64,000 nt of DNA, taken from the NCBI GenBank assembly GCA_947095585.1, contig OX352764.1:73737536-73801535 (forward strand), in the 5' to 3' direction. Numbering within the stretch: the stretch's first letter is position 1; each line of letters opens with the position of its first letter. This document shows, in pieces, positions 52,806-64,000 of this stretch. The position numbers and the translations under genes are program-made. The notes under the pieces were generated by a model. That model saw only the letters and a list, made by a program, of their open reading frames with translations. It searched no databases and was not told where the DNA came from. Source of the DNA: Nephrocerus scutellatus (taxonomy: Eukaryota > Arthropoda > Insecta > Diptera > Pipunculidae).

Positions 52806-54000
52806 TGTAACGAAGTTCCCCTCGTTACAAACCCTATGTCTAAGTTTTCCGCTTGTCCGTCCGGTCATGTCACTCAGCACATTGGGTTTTGCCTCATAGC
52901 ATGTACAAATTGCCGATAGCCTGTACAAATTGCCGGCTGCCATATAAAACCATAGGCAGACAACCGCACATGCCGACACGGCGGGTATAGATCATACATG
53001 CTGGCAGGCCAAATGCCGATAGCAAGTACAAAGTGCCGACAGCCATATACACACAACATAACGTGTGTACCTTACCGGCAGCCACCACAAAGTAGTGGAC
53101 ACCCAACCAAACACGGGTAAATTATTTGCCTTCAAGTGACAAAATTCCCAACGAGTTCTCAAAAAATATCAATGAGGTTCGGCAACTTGTGCTCATAAAT
53201 TTGTCGATTCCGACCACGGGCAAAGTTCTCCACCGAACTCAGCCTAATACATTTTGCGTGCTGAGAGATCAGCAAAACATACATTTAATAGACTAGGCGA
53301 CCGTCTCTAAACCGCGCAATAAATTTCAAAGTGTTCCAAGTCGAACACTTAAATTCATTTTTCCTAGACCGGACGACCGTCTATAAACCGCGTCAACCCA
53401 CCTGTACTGTCGTGTCTTGACCAGAGGCCGTCAGTGTTCCGTTCCTATCTTACACTGTCGTGTCTTGACCAGAGGCCGTCAGTGTTCCGTTCCTATCTTA
53501 CACTGTCGTGTCTTGATCAGAGGCCGTCAGTGTTCCGTCTTTCCGCCGTCCCACTGTCGTGTCTTGACCAGAGGCCGTCAGTGTTTCCACCGTCCCACTG
53601 TCGTGTCTTGGCCAGAGGCCGTCAGTGTTCCTTCCACCTGTACTGTCGTGTCTTGACCAGAGGCCGTCAGTGTTCCGTCTCTCTCTTCCGCTGTCGTGTC
53701 TTGTCCAGAGGCCGTCAGCGTGCCGTACCTCTCTCTCTTCCGCTGTCGTGTCTCGTCCAGAGGCCGTCAGCGTTCCGTCTCTCTCTCTCTCTGTCGTGTC
53801 CTGACCAGGGGCCGTCAGCCATTCGTTATTATATTGGTGATGGTATAGTATGTAAGTTATAAGAAATGTTTAGTATAGATTAAGGAAACAAAAAAAAAAA
53901 GAATAAATAATAAAAGGAAATAATAAATAAACAATTTGTAACTCGAGACTTATCATTTGGACCCTGGAAGCCGCTGAGTCAGCTGAGAAAACCCGTTACA
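52806..54000 (+). repeat. 3' LTR (1195 bp)
   Basis: It is a copy of the 5' LTR with the same start, internal motifs, nine-copy minisatellite (53407-53818) and end. The only difference I noticed is the absence of 7 bp near 53979, where GAGTCAGCTGAG replaces a version with TCATACC inserted. ATGT follows at 54001. Confidence 0.96.
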
Positions 54001-54004
54001 ATGT

Positions 54005-54785
54005 TACCACAATAATAATACAGTTTCAGAACTTTCTCAAAGTCCAAATCTTCAGCTTTCTCAACAAAATTTAAAATTATTAAATAAAATGTAGAAATCA
54101 CACTGACAAATATGATGCACATATGAATATAATATAAAAATAATATAATAAAACAAATATTTTTTTAGTCACACGACTAAAATCGTCTCTATGCAACAAG
54201 AGTAAGTGATGGCTTTTGTTTGATAAATTGTTGTCTTCTATGCATTTATTAAGGATAAAAGATTGTGTGCGCAGATACGTACGAGCGTATAATGTAATCA
54301 ATTAATATATATACATATATGAGCTATGTATAAAGAGCTTATCCAAGAAGAGATTTTGTACAACTAGAATGAAATATTAAGAAATTAATTCCAGTTCCGA
54401 AACACTGCAAAGAACACAAAAGGATAATGAAAAAAATCCCATGTAAACAAATATCTTAATTTGTTAACGACGTAAATGCTCCGTTGGGAAAAGAAACAAA
54501 TATCAGAACGATGCAGTAATTTCCTGAATTTTAATTGTAGTGTATACAGCATGTGCAAATGAGTAAGTATACAACATTAAATGAATGAATGAATGGTTGG
54601 CTTTATTTAGCCATCACACGCATCCATGGAAAATTCCTCTGTATGTTCAGAGTGTCGTTGATTAATTGCGTTCGTAGGCGTACTAAGAAGTGTGTGCAGT
54701 TTTTTTTTATTTTATGACAAAATTTAGTGATTAGTTCGTTTTAACTGCCTTAAGCAGGAGAAACAATTGTCTTTTGCCAGATTCA
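54005..54785. other. No gene recognised
   Basis: AT-rich DNA; a short GAATGAATGAATG run lies near 54581. No coding or RNA signature was seen. Confidence 0.5.
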
Positions 54786-54789
54786 AACC

Positions 54790-55038
54790 TTAAGAAAAAC
54801 ATCCCATAAAAATTAAAATTTTTATGTAATAATAATAAACAAAATGTACCTAAAGTAATCTAGTGTAAATGCTGAAAAATAAAAACATATTTAAAGCACT
54901 GCGTGCTTTTGTGGTTCAAATCGTAAAGCAGAGCTGCACACAGGCACACAGCGATTATACCTAGTATGGCATAATATGAGGACGTGATTGTTAAAAATGT
55001 TGTATGGGAGCCCCCGACCCCGGGGCGCGATAACAACG
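54790..55038 (+). repeat. Family A repeat, subfamily A' head
   Basis: CATCCCATAAAAATTAAAAT, then AAATGCTGAAAAATAAAAAC, TCGTAAAGCAGAGCTGCACA and TTGTATGGGAGCCCCCGACC match the A' head at 24781. It runs directly into family B sequence at about 55038. Confidence 0.75.
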
Positions 55039-55592
55039 CCCTTTTTCGAGCAGTACCTTTTATTTATTCGTGTGAAAGTTGGCTACAAAAGTCCCCAAAG
55101 AAGTAACGCGCATCGCATGCTACACGCAGGCGAAAAAAAACTGTGCACAAAATTTCAGCTCTTTAGGGCATGTGAATGTTCGCTAAAGGGGGCTTAAAAT
55201 AAGTTGGAAAACCAACATTCACACGCGCCACATATGCCACACACGACAAGCACCACGCGTCTGACGTAGGATTTCAGAAATGGCACATAAGAATAAGCTG
55301 CTCTGAAAACAGACAGCGGTCAAGTCAAGTTAAATAAAAGTTAAACTTTGTTTTTCGGGTATAACCTTTTATTTAAACGTGTGAAAGTTGGTTAAAAAGG
55401 ACCTCAAACAAGTTACAAAACGAATTTGACCCGCTTGACATGCGCCACACACGACACATAAACGCGTTACATGTGAGCGCTTAGAAATGTGAATTGTGAT
55501 GAGATTATGCACAATTTCAGGTTTCTAGCCTAAAAAGCCTCTAAAAAAAGTTGAAACAGACCGACAAGTTAAATAAAAAATGTTAAAATAGA
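55039..55592 (+). repeat. Two consecutive family B elements
   Basis: Element 1 starts CCCTTTTTCGAGCAGTACCT then TTTATTTATTCGTGTGAAAG, and ends ACAGACAGCGGTCAAGTCAA then GTTAAATAAAAG (about 55343). Element 2 starts CTTTGTTTTTCGGGTATAAC then CTTTTATTTAAACGTGTGAA, and ends ACAGACCGACAAGTTAAATA then AAA (about 55590). CTTTTATTTA near the head and TAAATAAAAG near the tail are exact reverse complements. CACGCGCCACA-type units lie between. Confidence 0.8.
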
Positions 55593-55844
55593 AAACTTTA
55601 ACATGTAATTTTTTTTATCAATTAATTTTCTTCTTGAATTATGCTAAAAACATCCCGCATTGATTCCGACACAATGTACAATTTTGTTTTGCTTTTCATC
55701 ACATCAACACGTTTTATTTATAGCTCAAAGAAGTCATTCAAGATGGTGTTACTTTAGGTAATACCTGCGCTTAAATATCCGCTAATGTCTTTATCAGACA
55801 TGAAGAATTTTTCCCTTTCATTATTCGGCGTAAGACAATAATAT

Positions 55845-56187
55845 TGTTACGAAATTGAGGCTTTCGAGTTCGTAAAGGATTTTGCAAATAAAACACAACA
55901 CAATTTTATTAATTTACAAATAATAACTTTAATAATCAAACAGTAAAATTACCTAAAGTTCACAAGTTACACTGGTGATAACTTTAAATGCACACAAAAC
56001 ACTTATTACAACAATATTTGTACTTCACTACTATTTCTGTTATTTCCGTTGTATTTCAAATAATCTAATTCAGCGTAAAGTGTGCAATTCTTGATTCTAA
56101 TTTTAGTGCTCATTTTTGGACGAGTAAGTACATTGCGATTTATCTTGGGATTCGTTTTCCATTGTCTACTAAATACTTTTCGTAACA
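55845..56187 (-). repeat. LTR (343 bp) of a deleted gypsy element
   Basis: It starts TGTTACGAAATTGAGG and ends TTTTCGTAACA, with a 9-bp inverted terminal match TGTTACGAA/TTCGTAACA. On the minus strand it lies just downstream of integrase coding sequence, so it is the 3' LTR. No partner LTR was seen beyond 57950. Confidence 0.82.
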
Positions 56188-57950
56188 TTACCCCAACCTT
56201 AATTCTGTTCGTTCCGAACTCGATTTAGCACTCCTTCTGATGTTGTACCTTGTCAATCTCTTGATGTGGACAACTTCCTTTTTACATCTGGGGTTTGGTT
56301 GAATCTGATATACTGCTTCGTTGTTCCTCTTGTAGGGATCTTCACAACTTTGCTGTGGTTTCTGTAATTTCCCCTGTCTTGTCTTGGATTTGTATAGCCG
56401 AACGAAATCTCCTTCATTTTTTTCATAGTTCGCACGCAGGTGATTCCGTGTTTTTATTCCTTCATTACCATTCACGACGTTGTTCTTTACTGTTCTTTGG
56501 ACATTGATCACCATTGGTCTTTGAATCGGCTACTGCTTTGTATCGATGAGTTTTCCCTCTAGCAGTTTGTTGCAGTTCTCTTCTTGCAGCACATTTCGCT
56601 TACGTTCGGTACCAGTTTTCAACATCTCTGCGGCAACTGACCCAAAAGAAGTGGCTTCTTACTTCATCTAGTGTCCTCTTAATTCCCAAATGTTCGTCTG
56701 ATGTTCCACTGTGTGCATCGTAAAACCTTGTTCATCAAATACGTTGGTAATACTACCTTTGATTTTAAACACCGACCACCGATGTCGAAACCTTAATCCT
56801 CCAAACTCGACTACAAGGAAACGTTCACCCTTAACTGCTGCAGCTTCTCCAGTAGCTGTCCTCAACTTGTCGTGATGCACTCTTTCTACTTGCTCTCCAG
56901 ACACCATTTCAGGACTCACAACTAATCTGGAAGCTCCTGTGTCTAAAATAAAATCGCAAGGTCTTCTCTCCGATACGCCATTGACAACCAGAATGTTGCA
57001 ATCCCTTCCAAGATTTGTACTTCGTATTGTGAATCTAGGATATTCCCTTGTCTTCTTTGGCCATATCATGTTTCCAGCGATTTCATACTCCAAAGTCGAA
57101 GCCAATACTTCATTCATCGACTTTCCTCTGGCTGTTGTCCTCAAATGAAGTTTTAGTTGCTCTTCTCGAATAGCATTGATGAACGCATCCACTGCCAGTC
57201 CATCCAAAATACCTGCCGGAACTTCACAATAGGCTTGTCGTGCGAGCTCTAATTCTAGAAGGCGTTCTGCTCGCTGTTGTTTCTTCATCTGGAGCGGCAT
57301 TTTGCTTAGCTCCTGTCCATAACGCAAGTCCAACTCTTTCAGGATTCTTCCGGAACTCATCTCGACATTTTGAATGATTTGTAATACGTCAGCTGCCTTG
57401 CCTCTCAATGCTAGGATTAGAGAATTTAGTTGTTTTTCAGCGCCCCATCCATTATGTTGTACCGCAGCTTTAAACTGGACCTTGAAATTTTCAAACGCTA
57501 TCTCGCCATCAAACGCAGGAGGCTTCAATATTACTTTCAGGTTCTGAAATTACAGGTTCTGGAATTACTCTGGTACTGCCTTCTTGAGTGTTTTCCCTTA
57601 CAAATTGGGAACGATTGTCCAGCCGGGTCTCAATCTCCTTTATTTTGCAGTCCAGACCACCACCTTTCCTCATATTCGTTTTGAGCGATTTCACTTCCTC
57701 TTAAAATGTTGCTTAAATTTCCTCCTTTAGGCCTTGTGTTTGCTGACTAAATTCCTGCTTTTGTTGATCGAATTTGGAATTTAATTCCTGCTTCAGTTCT
57801 TTGCTCTGCTGTTGATTTTGTCGATTCAGATTTTGGCTTTGCTGTTCCAACTTGTCGCTAATTTGAAAATTCAATTCTTGCTTCTTTCGGTCCAATTTCT
57901 CGTTTAGTTTGGAACTCAATTCTAGATTCATCTGTTTATTCTTCTGACCA
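56188..57950 (-). pseudogene. Ty3/gypsy gag-protease-integrase remnant with RT/RNase H deleted
   Basis: On the minus strand a coiled-coil, Gln-rich segment (57931-57713, LSSKLNEKLDRKKQELNF) precedes a gag domain starting MKPPAFDGEIAFENFKVQFK (57528) and including LRGKAADVLQ. The zinc-knuckle region is missing. A retroviral-type protease follows, with CDFILDTGASRLVVS (about 56960-56910). The open frame then runs into HHCC-type integrase text, HLGIKRTLDEV and FFWVSCRRDVENWYRT (about 56690-56610, frame-shifted). It ends with an integrase C-terminal GDFVRLYKSKTRQGKLQKPQ and VVHIKRL (about 56430-56260). RT and RNase H are absent, so protease and integrase lie side by side because of an internal deletion. 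It is defective and unrelated to the intact element in LTR sequence. Confidence 0.85.
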
Positions 57951-58119
57951 GAAAATTGTAGCCTTATTCCCTTATTTAAGGGCTTAACACGCCCTTAAGT
58001 CAAAATAAATCATATCCTCATAATGTTCTCAAGTTAATTCAGTTTTTTGACAGAAATCATTGTCCATTTTCTAAAAGCTCGTTGGTTGATGTTGCATTAC
58101 ATTTGATCATGCACTTAAT

Positions 58120-58375
58120 AGACATATCCATTCTATATATTAACTTCGCGTGCACGTGGCTGGCTGCCTGGATGGCTGGCTGGCTGGTCAGATTTTCTGA
58201 TCAATTTTTAACCCACTTCCCAAAGCCCGATTTTATTGAAATTTTGCACACATGTATATTTCCGGCGACAACAGTTCTTGAAAAAAGTGAAGGGGTTCTT
58301 ATATTAATATTATATTATATTATATATCTCCTATTAGAGAAAAATTTTAATTTTTACGGGTTGTTTTATTTTTTT
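58120..58375 (-). repeat. Family A composite repeat, short copy with both ends
   Basis: ATTCTATATATTAACTTCGC, GTGGCTGGCTGCCTGGATGG and TTTTTAACCCACTTCCCAAA form the left end. ATTAGAGAAAAATTTTAATT and TTTACGGGTTGTTTT form the right end. The internal units are almost entirely lost and an AT-rich stretch fills the middle. Confidence 0.8.
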
Positions 58376-58725
58376 TTTTGCATTTTGTTTTGCTTTTACA
58401 AACGTTGGCTTCAAAGATCCAAACTAAAAAATTATGAAAAAAAAATCATAACACTTCCTGAAATTTTGCACAATTAAGAAAACACGATGTGTTATATTTT
58501 GAAATGAGTCGGGTATCGGGATAAAGAAGCTCCCTTTCAAGAAAATTTCAAAAACCCTTGTTTAGTCAAAAAATTTATAGTTTTATCTTATATTTATATA
58601 TTTACAAGAGCTCGAACAGTTGGGTTCCTACAAAAAGTATCTTAAGCTTATACTCCAATTCAAAATCAAGCTTGATGATTGTAGTGATATGTCTGTTTAA
58701 TTCTTTTATTAATTATTCTTTTAAA
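58376..58725. other. No gene recognised
   Basis: AT-rich spacer between two family A copies. Confidence 0.5.
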
Positions 58726-58729
58726 AAAA

Positions 58730-59811
58730 CAACCCATAAAAATTAAAATTTTTCATCTAAATTCTCTAATTTTTCTTGAGAACTCTTTGACTGCTCTGAA
58801 CTAATTTATGAAAACGCCAAATGACAGAATATTGTGAAAACTTGTTGTTCTATCTGTAAGTTAATATCGATATCTGCAAGTTGAAAATACAATTAAGTAA
58901 ATAAGTAAGTAAGTTGAATCAAGCATAAAACATTTATGTCTCGTTTCATTTGCTGGGTTCATTTGTGCGTGAGCTAAGATTTCTCTCTCTCTCCACCACC
59001 CAAAACCAAGAAGCGCAGCCGACTGCGCAGCACAAACCGACACAGCCATTAAAGTACGACTGTATCTGACGCCACTATATGATATTTAAAAAATGTGTAA
59101 GGGCCTTGCGGCCGAACCCGGGGACCAATCACTACCAAATTTTAGAAAAAGTATTGTTTATTGGGTATACATATGTGTGTAAAATTTGAAAAAAATCGGG
59201 TAATTTTTATTTTAAATTTGTATGGGAGCCCCACGAACCCGGGGCCCGATCACTTCCAAATTTAAAAAAAAAAATTGTCACCGGAAATACACATGTGTAC
59301 AAAATTTCAGGAAGATTGGGCTTTAGGAAGTGCGTTAAAAATTGATAGTTAAAAAAAATTGTATGGGAGCCCCCCGACCCCCGGGCTCGATCGCTTCAAA
59401 AATTTTACAAAAAGTTTTGTCCATCAGAGATACACATGCGTATAAAATTTGAAGAAAATCGGGAAATTTTTTCATAAAATTTGTATGGGTGCCCCCCCCA
59501 ACCCATGGGCCCGGCCCGATCTCTCCAAAATTTTTACAGAAAGTGTTTTCCATCGGAGATACATATTTGTATAAAATTTTAAGAAAATCTGGGAAATTTT
59601 TTAAAATATTTGCATGGGAGCCCCCCGACCGTGAGGTCCAAGTAGCCTCAAATTTTAATAGAAAGTATTGTCACTGGAAATAAATACGTGTGCAAAATTC
59701 AATAAAATCTGGATATGGGAAGTGGGTTAAAAATTGATCGGAAAATCTGACCAGCCACCCAGCCACCCAGCCAGCCACGTGCACGCGAAGTTAATATAGA
59801 GAATTTAAAAA
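58730..59811 (+). repeat. Family A repeat (A' type head, six units, intact terminus)
   Basis: The head AACAACCCATAAAAATTAAA and TTTCATCTAAATTCTCTAAT is followed by a diverged A' block (about 58760-59080). Units with TACACATGTG/TACACATGCG then lie at about 59165, 59287, 59430, 59552 and 59680, with GC blocks such as GACCCCCGGGCTCG. The end reads CCAGCCACCCAGCCAGCCAC, then GCGAAGTTAATATAGAGAAT and TTA. Confidence 0.85.
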
Positions 59812-61850
59812 TATAGCTTAGTTCTGCAAAAATAATACGAATAACGCAAACTCTCTTAAAGTAGTCGAACCGCTTAAGTTTTAAAGCAATTCCCCTATAT
59901 ATTTTTTTGTATTCTAATTTATATATGAAAACAATCCTCTCACAATCCTTAATTTATTTTATTTGGAGCAAATAAAGCATATGCACCCTTTTTAAATGTT
60001 AAATAAATTCCGCTAAAAAATTACCCACAAAGTTTAAATTCAAGCGCTAAGCCTTTCCTAGATTTTATTAATCCCAGGATATTTCAATTATTTTCTGCTG
60101 CCAATGTATCGCAAATTATAAATAATGGGTAACAATATTGTGGTCGATTTATTTTTCGGTAAAACTCATAAGGAATTTTGAAGAACAATTCCAGTCCCAC
60201 TAACCCATTTGTAGCACTGAGAAGGTAGGAAAAAATTTCACGGATAACATGTCATTAAAAAAATCATTCTCAAATCATTCGCTTTATATCTACTGTGAAT
60301 TATCGATGCTTCGCGAAGATGCTATTTCGAAAATAAAGTTCCGGTTCCCAGAAGGGGTTAAGTCTACGATAATAGGAATGTAGTAAAATACTATTATATA
60401 CGATTTTCAAAAAAGGCCTTAATTGGCTCATTTATTATTATTAAACTGACAGAATAGGTTTCAAACGACGTCAAACATATGTGGTGGCAATGAATTCAGG
60501 ATTTTTTCGGTTTAGCTAAAACAGGGGATTTGCTTATACGTACTCGGATGTTTGCTTTCTGACTATTTTATGTGTGCAATATTTTTTAAAATCTGAAAAC
60601 TGAAAAATTTTGGAATCAGCGTCTAGAAAATTTATGCGCCACATTCTTTGTCTATAATGTTAAGCCGTATAGCCTGTCTGATATTTGATACCAATCCATG
60701 GGGATCGAACCCATTAGTTAAATTCAATTTTATTGAAAACAAATAAGATAAGGAATAGTTTAGAGACAACATTTAATACATCAGATCTAAGCAATAAAAC
60801 ACTGCACCCTATACTGCACGATAAGTCCATGTGAAGGATATAATTTAACTTCCGATTAGTGACTGCAGTAACCTTAACTATGTTTTGTTTTTGTATTGCA
60901 ATGGTCAGCATTCTATTAGAAGGCTTTTCAAATTTCCCTGGAGTAGGTGTATTAATACTCAACTTAACAGTACAGAAATGACGTGAAAGTAAAGAGATAG
61001 AAACTAGGACTTACAATTTATTGATTCGTTGTTTTCATACCAGGATGACAGGCCATTCACTGTCTTTTCGGGGCTTATTTCAACATAAATTTAAAGTCCT
61101 ATTTTCGCTATTCCATCGGAAGCAGCCCTAAGTCTATAAACTGTTTGTTTGTCAAATTATTGCTGTGTGGAATATGTTTTTCATTTGCTTAAGATGTGAC
61201 ACACTCGTTCGAACCGAAAAATTCTTAAGGCTATACAGCTATCCTGTAATCTCTCTAATTGTTGCACTCTACACATAAAATTATTCAAAACGTACGGAGC
61301 CGGAATTTTCAGTAAATGTGTATTTAATTTTTTTTTTATTTTTTTTTTAATTTCTCTTAGAATTATTTTGCACTAACATATTTCTCATAAGTGTTTTACT
61401 TTTTGAGATATTTGCAAAAACTCGAAAAACAACTGTCCAAGTAAACTTCCGGTTGACCGATTTCCACCAAAATCAACTGGGACGTCCCAATTTATGAAAG
61501 AAGCTTAAATATGAATTTTCATTACAATTGATTTAGCCGTCTGTGCTACACAGGCAGACAGACAAACAGAATTTTTTTGTTTGCTTCTTCTGATGAGGAG
61601 ATACGGAAATTGGTAAATCTGCAAAAGTTACGAGTTCGAAAATTTTCATGATTACTATACTTCCTTTTACTATGCAAAAGAAAGTAAAAAGATGTACGCT
61701 GGGTTTAATATCAAAAGAAAAATTATCAAATAAATTTTTGTACCTTAACCCCTTGACTTTCAAATTACAAAATCTAATTAATTCTTCGTCTTGTTCTTAG
61801 AACCATTTAAGTGGAAATATTTTTGAAATTTATTATTACATATTTTTTTA
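59812..61850. other. No gene recognised; GACA-type motif near 61550
   Basis: AT-rich DNA. Around 61538-61570 GTGCTACACAGGCAGACAGA and CAAACAGA form a short GACA-type run like those found in dipteran mini-me/DINE-like repeats. The open frames (for example 60962-60714, 61763-61533) carry no motif. Confidence 0.45.
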
Positions 61851-61852
61851 CT

Positions 61853-62475
61853 TTTTAAATTCTCTATTCGCGTGGCCGTGTATTTGTCTGTTTGTTTGTT
61901 TGTTTGTTTGTCTGTCGTGGAATCTTGCAATCAATTTATAACCCACTTTCGAAAACCCGATTTAATTGAAATTTTGGACACATTCGTATCTCCGGGTGAT
62001 ATTACTTTCTATTAAAATTAGAGGCCTCAGGGCCGTGGGGTGTCTATTTAAATATTTTAAGAAATACACATGTGTATCTCCTATGGGACAACACTTTTTG
62101 TAAAATTTTAATGATCGGGCCCCAACACAATTTTTTAAAAAAATGTACCCGATTTTCTGTAAATTTTATGCACATGTATATCTTCAATGAGCAGCATTTT
62201 TTATAAAAATTTGGAAGTCTCGGGCCCGTGGTCGATTGGCTCTCAAACAAATTTTTTAAAAGTTTACCCGATTTTCTTCAAATTTTATTCACACCTACTT
62301 TATCCAATGGACCACACTTTTTGTAAAAATTTGGAAGTGGCCCCTGGGCCAAGATGCACCCATACAATTTTTTAAAAAATAACCCGATTTTATTAAAATT
62401 TTAAACACATGTGTATCTCCGATGGACAACACTTTTGGGAAAATGTTAAATGTTAATTTTTATGGGTTGTTTTTT
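61853..62475 (-). repeat. Family A composite repeat with both ends
   Basis: TTTAAATTCTCTATTCGCGT is followed by a GTTTGTTTGTTTGTTTGTCT microsatellite, then AATCAATTTATAACCCACTT. Four GTGTATCTCC-type units follow, to TTAATTTTTATGGGTTGTTT. This microsatellite is GTTT-based, whereas other copies have GGCT or GTCG. Confidence 0.85.
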
Positions 62476-64000
62476 ACAACCGACGTAATTATGATTTAGG
62501 TCTTACACTATGTTTTACACTATCGTATTTTTTGTGATAAAAATTTATAATAGTTGATCTACTAAAGGATTGACAATGTCGCCATTCATCCAATCTTCGA
62601 TGGCACACTGCAACGTTGGTTAAATATCGAGCAGCAAGCGTATAAAAAATAAACTAAAAGGTCAAAAGTTCAAGGATCCCACCACTTACCCATTATCAGC
62701 TAACTCAACATAGACCAAGAAAAAAAAATCAGTAAACTCCATTTGAAAGTCTTCAATTATCCATTCGTTCGAGTACTTCTACTTCAGCCGAGACCAAAGA
62801 AAAATAGTCCAAGCAATTAGTTCAAGCGAAAAAAACGAATCATATTCTAAACGACGGTGCGGTTGTATTTGGGTTTCGCTGCTACTTCAATGATAAAATA
62901 AAGTAAGCCTTGGTCTGAGGAACAAAAAACAAGATTGCACCTTACATTAGAGAAGAAGACCGAAAACGACTTCAAACAACGCTTCACAAAGGCCAAATTC
63001 AAATTCTACAAAGAAAAACTCACAACAACAAACGACGATTCTCTCATGGATAACATGTACACGTTAATGCACCAGACCAACAGGACCCCCCTCTCGGTCT
63101 AAAGTTGTCATTTGTTTGTCTTCCTTTCTAAATGGCTTTTAAGTCATTCAATTCAAATTCAACTATACTCCTTGCCTAATATGGTATGCATACTGACTTG
63201 ACTATTTTTCCCATTTTGTTTGCTCAGGCATTCTTCTCGTGCGATGCGGTGCCGCAGGTAAATTGCAAATGCAAGTCCTGTTGAATGAATGAATGCATCA
63301 TCATTGCCTGCCACTTTTGTTGCCATGCAAATGTCAAACTAAGTAGCCAAATTGCTTTAGGCAAGTCAGATGGGTAGATTAGTTATCATGGGACTATTTT
63401 GACTAAGTAGCAGGGGCTTGTGCGAATTGATGGTAAAAATCTGTCCAAAAAATATATTTGGATAGTTTTGCATAGAGTTGCAATTGCTAATCAAACAGTA
63501 TGCGACGTTATGTATGAATTTGAAAGTCTTAATCCTTGTTAGTACAATTGATTTATGTAGATAGATAACTTCCTGCCATCATGCATGGTATTTAAAAACA
63601 TGAATGTTGATGATGTTTTTAAGCCAGAAATTATGACTTCTTTGGTCTTGTCTATAAGGAGGACTTTATCTATAATCATCACGTAGGATCAGGCAGATTT
63701 TTGGATAATCCAACTTAAAGATACATATCACGTTATGTCATGAATCTTGCTACCCTTTTAAATATTTTTTTTTATTTTAACATCATAAAAATAAATGGGC
63801 GAACTAAAAATTGTTAAATAAAAGCCATATTCGCATTGTTTAAGGAACTGCTCATTAGCTTGATGAGTACCTCTGAATATGGTCAGCCTATCTCGCTTTC
63901 TTTAGTAGGAGTCATCATGAGGGGGACTCCTGTTGTAGGTCCGGTCATGTTCTCTCGGGAAAAAACATCGCTAGTGGTCCCGTTTTCAAAACGATGTTAA
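62476..64000. other. No gene recognised
   Basis: Moderately AT-rich DNA. A short open stretch near 62940-63110 (with FKQRFTKAKFKFYKEKL) resembles nothing I can name. The last 100 bases (TAGGAGTCATCATGAGGGGG and following) are GC-richer but unassigned. Confidence 0.45.

Larger units (their letters stand above)
45989..54000 (+). mobile_element. Complete Ty3/gypsy-type LTR retrotransposon (8012 bp)
   Basis: LTRs starting TGTAACG and ending GTTACA flank a primer site, gag, pol and a polypurine tract in canonical order. ATGT at 45985-45988 and 54001-54004 is a 4-bp target duplication typical of this superfamily. The RT-RNase H-integrase order defines Ty3/gypsy rather than copia. No env-like frame follows pol. 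The element is markedly GC-richer than the surrounding DNA. Both ORFs are open and the LTRs look alike apart from one 7-bp indel, so insertion was recent and the copy may be transposition-competent. Confidence 0.96.

Overview
The window looks like nuclear DNA of an insect, most likely a fly. It is AT-rich, and it carries a decayed 18S rRNA segment resembling dipteran 18S, insect-type non-LTR retrotransposons (R1, LOA/I, CR1/Jockey and RTE-like), Tc1/mariner transposons, a tRNA-derived SINE family and very many short composite repeats. I recognise no host protein gene with confidence. The stretch reads as a transposon-dominated gene desert, such as pericentric or intercalary heterochromatin or a large intergenic region. 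The species is not determined.

Layout. 1-5.8 kb: two decayed LINEs on the minus strand. 8.6-10.2 kb: an RTE-like LINE on the plus strand. 12.4-13.5 kb: an R1-clade LINE fragment inside a GTCTGTAT microsatellite. 14.85-16.06 kb: a Tc1/mariner element with both terminal inverted repeats. 18.65-19.65 kb: a mariner fragment splitting a tandem repeat. 16-36 kb: SINE copies and two families of composite repeats (called A and B here), plus a Helitron helicase remnant near 35.5-36.05 kb. 40-42.6 kb: an RNase H-bearing LOA/I-type LINE. 43.5-45.6 kb: an 18S rRNA pseudogene on the minus strand with two separate insertions. 45,989-54,000: a complete Ty3/gypsy LTR retrotransposon. 54.8-62.5 kb: more A and B repeats and a deleted second gypsy element with one LTR.

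The LTR retrotransposon is the one apparently intact, recently active unit. Its LTRs of 1202 and 1195 bp look alike except for one 7-bp indel. It has a 4-bp target duplication (ATGT), a tRNA-Lys-type primer site, a polypurine tract, an open gag (with a SAP-like motif and a zinc knuckle) and an open pol (protease, RT, RNase H, integrase and a long unexplained C-terminal extension). Gag and pol are joined by a textbook -1 frameshift signal: GGGAAAC, a 6-nt spacer and a predicted H-type pseudoknot. Its LTRs contain a nine-copy minisatellite, and its 3' untranslated region contains a duplicated hairpin with an A-rich loop.

The second point of interest is repeat families A and B. Their sequences are unrelated, but the architecture is the same: short inverted repeats near both ends, tandem internal units of roughly 110-150 bp, and a GTCN-type microsatellite or motif next to one end. 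This resembles the DINE-1/Helentron class of non-autonomous Helitron-like elements. All comparisons were made by eye, and boundaries of degenerate elements are approximate.
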